A stretch of DNA of 13,351 nucleotides from an uncultured Eubacteriales bacterium (GTDB taxonomy: Bacteria > Bacillota > Clostridia > Oscillospirales > Oscillospiraceae), in assembly GCA_900556935.1 (NCBI GenBank), contig USQL01000061.1, positions 1-13,351 on the forward strand. Direction: 5' to 3'. The notes beneath the pieces were generated by a model, which saw only the letters and a program-made list of their open reading frames with translations, did no database searches and had not been told where the DNA came from. The position numbers were made by a program, and so were the translations under genes. This document shows positions 1 through 5,887 of this stretch, piece after piece (the first letter of the stretch is position 1; every line of letters starts with the position of its first letter).

Positions 1-38
1 TCGTCAAAAACCATAGAAGAGAAGATTTCCGTTACCAT
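1..38 (-). CDS. Type III glutamine synthetase, N-terminal fragment cut by window edge
   Basis: Only the first 12 codons are in the window; the gene runs off the left edge. The start ATG (38 to 36, minus strand) follows a GGGGA ribosome site at 50-46. The visible residues, MVTEIFSSMVFD, resemble the conserved start of type III glutamine synthetases, which typically begin with an IFGSMVF-type motif followed by an acidic or Asn residue and VM. It lies behind a near-consensus promoter and an ANTAR-type leader whose hairpin matches the leader of the other glutamine synthetase at 450. That gives the assignment contextual support. With 12 residues, this is a suggestion and not a proof. Confidence 0.55.
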   Translation of the reverse strand, partial: MVTEIFSSMVFD

Positions 39-60
39 ACTGATTTCCCCTTTTTTGAAA

Positions 61-114
61 ATAAAAAGGCGGCAAGAGCGCTATGACTTTCGCCATAGCG
101 ACATCCTTGTCGCC
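61..114 (-). promoter_or_regulatory. ANTAR-type antiterminator hairpin and intrinsic terminator in leader of the minus-strand gene
   Basis: Read on the minus strand, positions 113-98 form a perfect 5-bp hairpin, GCGAC/GTCGC, with hexaloop AAGGAT. The A at loop position 1 and G at position 4 are the known ANTAR-binding signature. Next comes a hairpin GCTATG/CATAGC (99-80). GGCGACAAG (114-106) can instead pair with CTTGCCGCC (76-68), which is directly followed by TTTTTAT (67-61): an intrinsic terminator that uses the same bases as the first hairpin. The two folds exclude each other, as expected for ANTAR-controlled transcription antitermination. The second hairpin's loop does not carry the A1/G4 signature. 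Confidence 0.7.
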
Positions 115-165
115 TTCTGCTTTTTCGGAGGACCGCCAAGCGGTTTTCCGATGTCTGTTGCCTGC

Positions 166-194
166 ACTATACCACCGGAAATGCAATTTGTCAA
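166..194 (-). promoter_or_regulatory. Promoter of the minus-strand (GSIII-like) gene
   Basis: Minus-strand -35 TTGACA (194-189) is a consensus match. It is separated by exactly 17 bases from -10 TATAGT (171-166). The predicted start is near 159, giving a leader of about 120 nt that contains the ANTAR-type hairpin. The -35 lies inside a long inverted repeat (179-210). Confidence 0.8.
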
Positions 195-210
195 ACAGGA
201 AATTGCATTT
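179..210. repeat. Perfect 11-bp inverted repeat overlapping the -35; probable operator
   Basis: AAATGCAATTT (179-189) and AAATTGCATTT (200-210) are exact inverted copies separated by 10 bases. The dyad centre (194.5) falls at the upstream edge of the minus-strand -35 (194-189). This suits a dimeric DNA-binding regulator that represses or activates that promoter. The regulator is not identifiable from the sequence. It is not followed by a T-run, so it is not a terminator. Confidence 0.6.
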
Positions 211-326
211 TGGCAACTCCTCTAATTTGTCCGATTCCCTTTCCCTTCGATTCCGTCATTTTCCACATACTGTAGGCATCTGTCCGTACGCCAGCGATTT
301 CCCTTGAAGATTCCGCCGAAAAATCA

Positions 327-355
327 TTGACAGCACCGAAAAAAACATGTATAAT
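327..355 (+). promoter_or_regulatory. Promoter of the glnA-ANTAR-pyrG operon
   Basis: -35 TTGACA (327-332), 17-base spacer, -10 TATAAT (350-355): a perfect sigma-A consensus. The predicted start is near 362, giving a leader of about 88 nt. With so strong a promoter, control probably falls on the leader terminator downstream. Confidence 0.88.
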
Positions 356-363
356 TCCAGGAA

Positions 364-423
364 GTAGACAAGGATGTTTGCTGAACCTGGGCGATTGCCC
401 TCGTCCGGTGAGCGTCCTTTTTT
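364..423 (+). promoter_or_regulatory. ANTAR-type antiterminator and overlapping terminator in the glnA leader
   Basis: Hairpin GTAGAC/GTTTGC (364-369 with 376-381, two G-U pairs) presents hexaloop AAGGAT (370-375). It shares the 11-nt core GACAAGGATGT with the minus-strand leader at 112-102. A small GC hairpin follows (389-392 with 397-400). Bases 372-383 can instead pair continuously, with several G-U pairs, to 406-417, directly followed by TTTTTT (418-423). That terminator consumes the loop and 3' arm of the first hairpin. An ANTAR dimer binding the hexaloop hairpin would therefore block termination and allow glnA expression. A second A1/G4 hexaloop, usual for ANTAR targets, is not evident. 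Confidence 0.72.
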
Positions 424-449
424 CCATTTTTTGACGGAAAGGATCGCCT

Positions 450-1646
450 ATGCTGTATACCGAAGAAGATGTATTTTCCTATGTGGAGCAGGAGGATGTG
501 AAATTCATCCGCCTGGCCTTCTGCGACGTCAGCGGAAAGCAAAAGAATATTTCCATCATGCCCCAGGAGTTAAAACGCGCTTTCTCCCAGGGCATTTCCT
601 TTGATGCCTCCGCGGTCAGCGGCTTTGGCGGCGTGGAGGAATCGGACCTGTTCCTCTTCCCCATCCCCTCCACGCTGACGGACCTTCCCTGGCGGCCCAG
701 CCGGGGGAAGGTCGTGCGGATGCTCTGCCAGATTCGCTATCCGGACGGCACCCCCTTCCCCATGGATTGCCGGGCCCTCCTGGCCCGGGCCATTCAGGAT
801 GCAAGACAGGCCGGGCTTTCCGTGCAGATTGGCGCGGAATTTGAATTCTACCTGTTCAAAACCGATGCCGACGGAAATCCCACCACCCAGCCCTTTGACC
901 ACGCCGGATATATGGACGTGGCCCCGGAGGACAAGGGGGAAAACGTGCGCCGGGAGATCTGCCTGACCCTGGAACACATGGGCATTGCCCCGGAGAGCTC
1001 CCACCACGAGGAGGGCCCCGGGCAGAATGAAATCGACTTCCGCTATTCCGATGCCATGACCGCCGCGGACAACGCCCTTTTGTTTACCTCCGTTGTCAAG
1101 GCGGTGGCCGTCAGCAACGGCCTTTACGCCGACTTCTCCCCCAAGCCCATCGCCGACCAGGCAGGCAACGGCCTGCACATCAATATCTCTGTCCGGCAGG
1201 ACCAGGGCGAGCATGTCAGCCAATATTTCATGGCCGGAATCCTGGAGCATATCCGGGAGATGACTGCTTTCCTAAACCCCTGTGATGCCTCCTACCGCCG
1301 TCTGGGAGAGCGGAAGGCCCCCAGGTACGTCACCTGGTCCCCGGGAAACCGCTCCCAGCTCATCCGCATTCCCGCGGCCCAGGGGGAATACAAGCGCATG
1401 GAGCTTCGCTCCCCGGACCCCATGGTGAATCCCCATCTGGCCTATGCCCTGGTGATTTACGCGGGACTGGACGGGGTGAAGCGAAAGCTTCTGCCCCCGG
1501 AGCCTTTGAACGTGAATCTCTACACAGCGGACCGCAGCGTCACCGCCGGTCTGGAAACCCTGCCCGGCAGCCTGAAGGAGGCCCGGGACATCGCCACGGA
1601 GAGCCCCTTTATCCAGTCGGTGCTGCCGGAGGGCTTCTGGAAATAG
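450..1646 (+). CDS. glnA: Type I glutamine synthetase
   Basis: Joins glutamate and ammonia to glutamine at the cost of ATP, as a cytoplasmic oligomer. The N-terminal beta-grasp domain (about residues 14-95) is followed by the catalytic domain. GAEFEFYLF supplies metal-ligand glutamates E130 and E132, NEIDFRYSDAMTAADN matches the QNEI region, and AGNGLHINIS carries H243. The NRSQLIRIP and MELRSPDP motifs supply substrate-binding arginines. The C-terminal PEPLNVNLY and LPGSLKEA blocks are typical. At 398 residues it is shorter than usual type I enzymes (about 440-470), mainly through shortened loops. A ribosome site GGAAAGGA (436-443) supports the ATG at 450. It is first in an operon with an ANTAR regulator and CTP synthase, behind an ANTAR-type leader. 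The identity is firm; the compactness leaves a small chance of a divergent GS-family ligase. Confidence 0.93.
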   Translation: MLYTEEDVFSYVEQEDVKFIRLAFCDVSGKQKNISIMPQELKRAFSQGISFDASAVSGFGGVEESDLFLFPIPSTLTDLPWRPSRGKVVRMLCQIRYPDGTPFPMDCRALLARAIQDARQAGLSVQIGAEFEFYLFKTDADGNPTTQPFDHAGYMDVAPEDKGENVRREICLTLEHMGIAPESSHHEEGPGQNEIDFRYSDAMTAADNALLFTSVVKAVAVSNGLYADFSPKPIADQAGNGLHINISVRQDQGEHVSQYFMAGILEHIREMTAFLNPCDASYRRLGERKAPRYVTWSPGNRSQLIRIPAAQGEYKRMELRSPDPMVNPHLAYALVIYAGLDGVKRKLLPPEPLNVNLYTADRSVTAGLETLPGSLKEARDIATESPFIQSVLPEGFWK

Positions 1647-1675
1647 GCCAAACATCAGAAAGGAGTGTATCGGTT

Positions 1676-2260
1676 ATGTCCTCAGGGAAGAATATCTACC
1701 GTTGTCTGATTGCCGGGACAAGCGAAAAGACCTATACGCTTCTGCAGTCCCTTCTCCCGGGCTCCAGTTACGAGCCGCCCCTGCGGGCGTTCAGCGCCGG
1801 GGAGGCCAAGCGCATGGCCCTGGAAAACGCCATCGACATTGCCATTCTCAACGCCCCCCTGCGGGACGAATTCGGAAGCCAGCTGGCCCTGCGTCTGGCC
1901 GAGGACAACATCGGTGTTCTCCTGCTGGTGCCGGGAGAGACCTTCGACCAGGTGTGCGACCGGGTGGAGGACGAGGGGGTTCTGGTTCTGTCCAAGCCCC
2001 TGACCCAGCAGGCCCTCCAAGGCGGCATCCGGCTGGTCACCGCCCTGCGGGGAAAGCTCATGCGGATGGATAAGAAAAACCAGGCCCTACAGGAAAAAAT
2101 GGCGGATATCCGCACCGTCAGCCGGGCCAAATGGCTCCTCATTGAACAGCTGCGCATGACGGAGAGCGAGGCCCACCATTACATCGAAAAGCAGGCTATG
2201 GACATGCGCCTGTCCCGCCGGGAGGTGGCAGAGAATATTATAAGGTCTTACGATCAATAA
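1676..2260 (+). CDS. ANTAR-domain RNA-binding antiterminator with degenerate receiver domain
   Basis: A 194-residue regulator. Residues 7-120 have the fold pattern of a response-regulator receiver, but the phospho-acceptor site reads DIAILNAPL with Asn59 where aspartate is expected. The N-terminal acidic pocket is absent (CLIAGTS). The switch lysine K107 (VLSKPL) is kept. A helical linker leads to a C-terminal ANTAR domain (about 135-192) with the characteristic RAKWLLIEQLRMTESEAHHYIEKQ and LSRREVAENII features (AK, ESEA, R, VAE). ANTAR proteins bind paired hexaloop hairpins in nascent RNA to prevent termination. The two leaders at 61-114 and 364-423 are the obvious targets. It begins 29 nt after glnA with AAAGGAG at 1659-1665. 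Regulation by phosphorylation is unlikely; direct sensing through glutamine synthetase or a ligand is my inference. Confidence 0.88.
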   Translation: MSSGKNIYRCLIAGTSEKTYTLLQSLLPGSSYEPPLRAFSAGEAKRMALENAIDIAILNAPLRDEFGSQLALRLAEDNIGVLLLVPGETFDQVCDRVEDEGVLVLSKPLTQQALQGGIRLVTALRGKLMRMDKKNQALQEKMADIRTVSRAKWLLIEQLRMTESEAHHYIEKQAMDMRLSRREVAENIIRSYDQ

Positions 2261-2290
2261 CCAGCGCATCATCGGAAACGGAGGATTATT

Positions 2291-3904
2291 ATGAAAGAAA
2301 CCAAGTATATTTTCGTCACCGGCGGCGTGGTCTCCGGTTTGGGCAAGGGCATTACTGCCGCGTCCCTGGGCCGCCTCTTAAAGGCCAGAGGGCTGAAAGT
2401 GGCCGCCCAGAAGCTGGACCCCTATATCAACGTGGACCCGGGCACCATGAGCCCCTACCAGCACGGCGAGGTCTACGTCACCGAGGACGGTGCGGAGACG
2501 GACCTGGACCTGGGCCACTACGAGCGGTTCATTGACGAGAACCTGAACAAATACTCCAACCTGACCACCGGCAAGGTCTACTGGAACGTGCTCAACAAGG
2601 AGCGCCAGGGCGAATACCTGGGCTCCACCGTGCAGGTCATCCCCCACATCACCAACGAAATCAAGGAATTTGTCTATCGGGTGGGCAAGCAGACCGACGC
2701 GGACGTGGTCATTACGGAAATCGGCGGCACCATCGGCGACATTGAATCCCAGCCCTTTCTGGAGGCCGTGCGGCAGATTTCCCTGGAGGTGGGGCCCGCC
2801 AACAGCCTGTTCATCCACGTAACCCTGGTGCCCTTCCTGCGGGGCTCTGATGAGCATAAGAGCAAGCCCACCCAGCACTCCGTCAAGGAGCTGCAGGGCA
2901 TGGGTGTCAAGCCGGATATCATCGTTCTGCGCTGCGACGAGCCTCTGGAGGAGAGCATCTTCCAGAAAATCGCCATGTTCTGCAACGTAAAAAAGGACTG
3001 TGTCATCGAAAACATCACCCTGCCCACCCTGTACGAAGCCCCCATTATGCTGGAAAAGCAGAACTTTTCGGCCATCGTCTGCCGGGAGCTGCACATCGAT
3101 GCCCCGGCAATTGACCTGTCCGACTGGAACCAGATGCTCCACAAAATCGAAACCCGGAGCAAAAACGTCACCATCGGCCTGATTGGCAAGTATGTCCAGC
3201 TCCACGATGCCTATCTGTCCGTGGCCGAGGCCCTGCGCCACGCGGGCTACGAGCTGGGGGCCAATGTGGACATCCGCTGGATTGACTCGGAGACCATCAC
3301 CGGAGAGAACGTCCATGAGGTTCTCAAGGGCTGTTCCGGCATCATCGTCCCCGGCGGCTTTGGAAACCGGGGCATCGACGGCATGATTGTCACCGCCGAC
3401 TACTGCCGGGAACACCACGTGCCCTACTTTGGCATCTGCCTTGGGATGCAGATTTCCGTCATCGCCTTTGCCCGGAGCGTGGCCGGAATGGCGGATGCCA
3501 ATTCCGGAGAATTTGACCCGGAGAGCACCCACAAGGTCATCGACTTCCTGCCGGACCAGAACGATTCTGTCGCCAAGGGCGGCACATTGCGGCTGGGAGC
3601 CTATCCCTGCCAGATTGTCCCCGGCACCCAGATGTTCTCCGCCTACGGCGCTTCCCATATCTACGAGCGCCACCGCCACCGCTACGAATTCAACAACGAT
3701 TTCCGGAAGCTTCTACAGGATGCCGGCCTCGTCGTCAGCGGCACCTCCCCCGACGGCTACATTGTAGAGACCGTAGAGCTGCCGGACAGCCCCTTCTATG
3801 TGGGTGTCCAGTTCCACCCGGAATTCAAGAGCCGCCCCAATAAGCCCCATCCCCTGTTTGTCTCCTTCGTCAGAGCCAGCCTGGAGCTGTCGGACAACAG
3901 CTGA
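2291..3904 (+). CDS. pyrG: CTP synthase (glutamine-hydrolysing)
   Basis: Converts UTP to CTP with ATP, using ammonia from glutamine; the last step of pyrimidine nucleotide synthesis. At 537 residues it has the usual family length. The N-terminal synthetase domain (about 1-266) begins with the P-loop region GGVVSGLGKGI (K19) and includes the DPYINVDPGTMSPYQHGEV block. The C-terminal class I glutamine amidotransferase domain (about 295-530) has the PGGFGNRG oxyanion region, nucleophile C383 in YFGICLGMQ, and H509/E511 in QFHPEF. All catalytic residues are present. The start is set by GGAGG at 2280-2284, 30 nt after the ANTAR gene. It probably shares the glnA transcript, linking a glutamine-consuming enzyme to glutamine supply. 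No clear terminator follows. Confidence 0.97.
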   Translation: MKETKYIFVTGGVVSGLGKGITAASLGRLLKARGLKVAAQKLDPYINVDPGTMSPYQHGEVYVTEDGAETDLDLGHYERFIDENLNKYSNLTTGKVYWNVLNKERQGEYLGSTVQVIPHITNEIKEFVYRVGKQTDADVVITEIGGTIGDIESQPFLEAVRQISLEVGPANSLFIHVTLVPFLRGSDEHKSKPTQHSVKELQGMGVKPDIIVLRCDEPLEESIFQKIAMFCNVKKDCVIENITLPTLYEAPIMLEKQNFSAIVCRELHIDAPAIDLSDWNQMLHKIETRSKNVTIGLIGKYVQLHDAYLSVAEALRHAGYELGANVDIRWIDSETITGENVHEVLKGCSGIIVPGGFGNRGIDGMIVTADYCREHHVPYFGICLGMQISVIAFARSVAGMADANSGEFDPESTHKVIDFLPDQNDSVAKGGTLRLGAYPCQIVPGTQMFSAYGASHIYERHRHRYEFNNDFRKLLQDAGLVVSGTSPDGYIVETVELPDSPFYVGVQFHPEFKSRPNKPHPLFVSFVRASLELSDNS

Positions 3905-4137
3905 GGGGGTACAGCGGAACGAACCAAATCCGAACCGTTTTCTTTTTCCGTGAGTGCGGTTTCTACGTCATCCAGCGTGATGGTTCCCGGCGCAAAAAAA
4001 TCTGCCCGCTGGGGCAGTGTGAAGTTGACAACCTTCCCGGCCCCCGGTTCTGCATTGGCAGGATCGGGGGAATGCTGTATTTGGGATTGTGGACTTACGA
4101 ACCTACTCGTGTGCTAAATCGGGAACGCAAAAATTTC
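3905..4137. other. Intergenic stretch with possible minus-strand coding remnant or terminator
   Basis: No plus-strand gene is supported. On the minus strand, an uninterrupted frame enters at about 4110 and passes leftward through 3905. It reads like protein (a segment containing KVVNFTLPQRADFFAPGTIT) but lacks a plausible start, and the frame continues antisense into the pyrG end. The same stretch contains, on the minus strand, the hairpin CTGCCC/GGGCAG (4017-4002) followed by ATTTTTTT (to 3994), which would act as an intrinsic terminator for leftward transcription. Either reading is possible; I do not recognise the peptide. Confidence 0.3.
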
Positions 4138-4182
4138 TATCCCCTAGGGGGGCTTCCGAAGCGAAGCATGATTTGCTATAGT
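4138..4182 (+). promoter_or_regulatory. Promoter A of the ABC operon with upstream G/C palindrome
   Basis: TAT followed by palindrome CCCCTAGGGG (4141-4150, extended by GG to 4152), one C, then a poor -35 TTCCGA (4154-4159), exactly 17 bases, and -10 TATAGT (4177-4182). The predicted start is near 4189. The same geometry recurs at 11355-11396, 12223-12264 and, on the minus strand, at 11171-11130. The palindrome resembles operators of the CsoR/RcnR family, and such a regulator is encoded at 12293. Confidence 0.75.
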
Positions 4183-4227
4183 AAATCCACTGAGTTATGC
4201 AGGCGATTCCACCCAACCCCAACGGTG

Positions 4228-4270
4228 AAGCACAGCGCTTTCTGGGGAGAACGCGCTGTGCTTTTATATA
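4228..4270 (+). terminator. Terminator-like hairpin in the ABC operon leader (possible attenuator)
   Basis: AAGCACAGCGC (4228-4238) pairs perfectly with GCGCTGTGCTT (4253-4263) around a 14-nt loop. The 3' arm runs into CTTTTATATA. It lies between promoter A (start near 4189) and the first gene (4302), so it would stop leader transcripts unless bypassed. The 40 nt upstream show no riboswitch I recognise. The T-run is short, so it may be only partly effective. Confidence 0.55.
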
Positions 4271-4301
4271 GTGGCCAGAAGCGGCGGAAGGAGGGGCAGC
4301 T

Positions 4302-5216
4302 TTGAAGGAGCCTGTTTTGCAATATGACACGCGAGAAATTTCCGCAAGGCTGGATTCCGGGGAAAAGAAGCTGGTACAGGACGTTTCTTTTGAAATCTTC
4401 GCTGGCGAGAGCCTGGCCTTGATCGGTGAGACCGGTTCCGGGAAGACCATGATTGCGCAGTCCATTATGGGGACGCTGCCCCGGAACGTCCGCACAGAGG
4501 GGGCTTCTATTCTGCTTTGCGGTCAGCCACTGTCTGCCGGGAGGAAACTCCAGGCCATGCTGGGCCGTGAGATCGTGTATATTCCTCAGAACGGTCATGA
4601 ATTTCTGAATCCCTCCCGGACGGTTTGGAAGCACATGGTGGATGGACTGAAACGAATGAATCGCCCTGCCTCAGAACATCGGGCGGAAACTTGCAGACTG
4701 TTGGCACTGGCCGGATTTGACACACCGGAGGAGATTCTGCAAAAATATCCCTTTCAGCTTTCCGGCGGCATGGCGCAGCGTGTCACCATTGCGCTGGCAC
4801 TTTGCTCCGACGCAAAGCTGCTCATTGCCGATGAGCCAACCAACGGACTGGACCAGGCTGCAAAGCAGCAGTTTCTGGGACTGCTGGACAGTCTGTTTCC
4901 AATGGCGGCAAAGCTGGTGATCACCCACGATATCTCCGTTGCCGCGCTTTGTGACCGCATTCTGGTGCTGTGCGGTGGAAAAAGCATGGAGACCGGACCC
5001 AGCAACGATGTCCTGAAATTCCCGGATAGTCCCTACACGAAGGCACTCTTGGGAGCGTTGGTAGAAAACGGAATGGAGGAAACACTGGTGCTTCGCAAAT
5101 CGGAGGGGGATTGCCCGTTTTACGATAGATGTCCTCAGGCACGTCGACGCTGCCGTTCGGAACGGATTCCCCAAAATATCCGGGGCAAAAAAGAATGGCG
5201 GTGTGCGTGTTCATGA
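4302..5216 (+). CDS. ABC transporter ATP-binding protein, nickel/peptide importer family (DppD/NikD-like)
   Basis: One of two ATPases that power the importer encoded here. Walker A GETGSGKT is at residues 42-49, signature LSGGMAQR at 153-160, Walker B LLIADEP with D177/E178, and the switch histidine H209 in VITHD. The C-terminus holds CPFYDRCPQARRRC, the cysteine-rich tail common in DppD/OppD-type subunits. It is 304 residues long. The start is TTG at 4302, chosen because GGAGGGG ends a few bases upstream and no better ATG fits. Its stop overlaps the next start (ATGA at 5213-5216), showing translational coupling. It is first in a seven-gene operon behind promoter A. The substrate cannot be read from the ATPase. 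Confidence 0.92.
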   Translation: MKEPVLQYDTREISARLDSGEKKLVQDVSFEIFAGESLALIGETGSGKTMIAQSIMGTLPRNVRTEGASILLCGQPLSAGRKLQAMLGREIVYIPQNGHEFLNPSRTVWKHMVDGLKRMNRPASEHRAETCRLLALAGFDTPEEILQKYPFQLSGGMAQRVTIALALCSDAKLLIADEPTNGLDQAAKQQFLGLLDSLFPMAAKLVITHDISVAALCDRILVLCGGKSMETGPSNDVLKFPDSPYTKALLGALVENGMEETLVLRKSEGDCPFYDRCPQARRRCRSERIPQNIRGKKEWRCACS

Positions 5217-5887
5217 TTGCAATTCAAAAACTGTGCAAAGCCTTTGGCAGCAAACAAATTCTGAACAATCTCTCCATGGAAGTCCCGGATGGCACGATTT
5301 ATGGGGTATATGGAAGAAGCGGCATTGGAAAATCCACCCTGGCAAAGGTACTCTGCGGTGTTTTGCCGCCGGACAGCGGAGCTGTTTTTTTGGATGGAGT
5401 ACCCTTGTTTGATCAGAAAATGCGGTATGACCGAAGCCGCGGTATCCAAATTCAGATGGTATACCAGCAGCCCTATGCGACTCTGGACCCACGGCAGCGA
5501 ATCGGCGACGGCTTTCGGGAATTGATTGCCTATCACCGCTTTGCCCTCAAGGGGACAGAGCGGAGAATGACAGAGGAGGTCCTTCAAAAAGTCGGTTTGC
5601 AACCGGACGTTCTGGGCCATCTGCCCCATCAGATCTCCGGCGGGGAAGCCCAACGGGTTGCCATTGCCCGGAGTCTGCTCTTTCATCCGCGGCTTTTGAT
5701 CCTGGATGAGGCGACCTCCATGCTGGATGTCTCCACCCAGGCAAACGTTTTGGGGATGGTTCGCAGACAAATGGAGGATACCGGCGGAAGCATTTTGATG
5801 ATCAGCCATGACGAAGCACTGGTCCACCGATACTGTGATCAAATATATATATTTGACATACAAAACCAAAGAGGAGAAACATTATGA
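5213..5887 (+). CDS. ABC transporter ATP-binding protein, nickel/peptide importer family (DppF/NikE-like)
   Basis: The second ATPase of the importer. Walker A GRSGIGKST is at residues 34-42, followed by a Q-loop region QMVYQQPYATLDPRQ, signature ISGGEAQR, Walker B LLILDEATS and switch motif ISHDE. I chose ATG at 5213 because it makes an ATGA overlap with the preceding stop and because residues 2-10 are the normal start of the fold. An upstream ATG at 5129 in the same frame would give a 28-residue, non-homologous tail. At 224 residues it lacks the C-terminal extension of full-length DppF (about 310-330), nearer in size to the metal-importer type. Its stop overlaps the next start (5884-5887). 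Confidence 0.9.
   Translation: MIAIQKLCKAFGSKQILNNLSMEVPDGTIYGVYGRSGIGKSTLAKVLCGVLPPDSGAVFLDGVPLFDQKMRYDRSRGIQIQMVYQQPYATLDPRQRIGDGFRELIAYHRFALKGTERRMTEEVLQKVGLQPDVLGHLPHQISGGEAQRVAIARSLLFHPRLLILDEATSMLDVSTQANVLGMVRRQMEDTGGSILMISHDEALVHRYCDQIYIFDIQNQRGETL

Noticed and set aside
2378..3679. Long minus-strand open frame (433 codons) antisense to pyrG
   Set aside because: Fully inside the conserved CTP synthase gene; high-GC codon bias leaves the opposite strand open, and the frame has no ribosome site or recognisable domain.
3928..3938. AATCCGAACC shared between the pyrG 3' flank and the terminator at 13159
   Set aside because: Only about ten bases are shared and the pyrG copy has no inverted partner, so it is neither a terminator nor a clear repeat.
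4024..4052. TTGACA at 4024-4029 as another plus-strand promoter
   Set aside because: At 17 bases downstream the sequence is TTCTGC, not a -10; promoter A explains the operon better.
4072..4305. Plus-strand open frame of 77 codons before the ABC operon
   Set aside because: It runs through promoter A and the leader hairpin, has no ribosome site, and its translation is not protein-like.
5129..5212. Upstream start for the second ATPase
   Set aside because: It would overlap the first ATPase by 88 nt and add a non-homologous tail; the ATGA overlap at 5213 is the natural coupled start.
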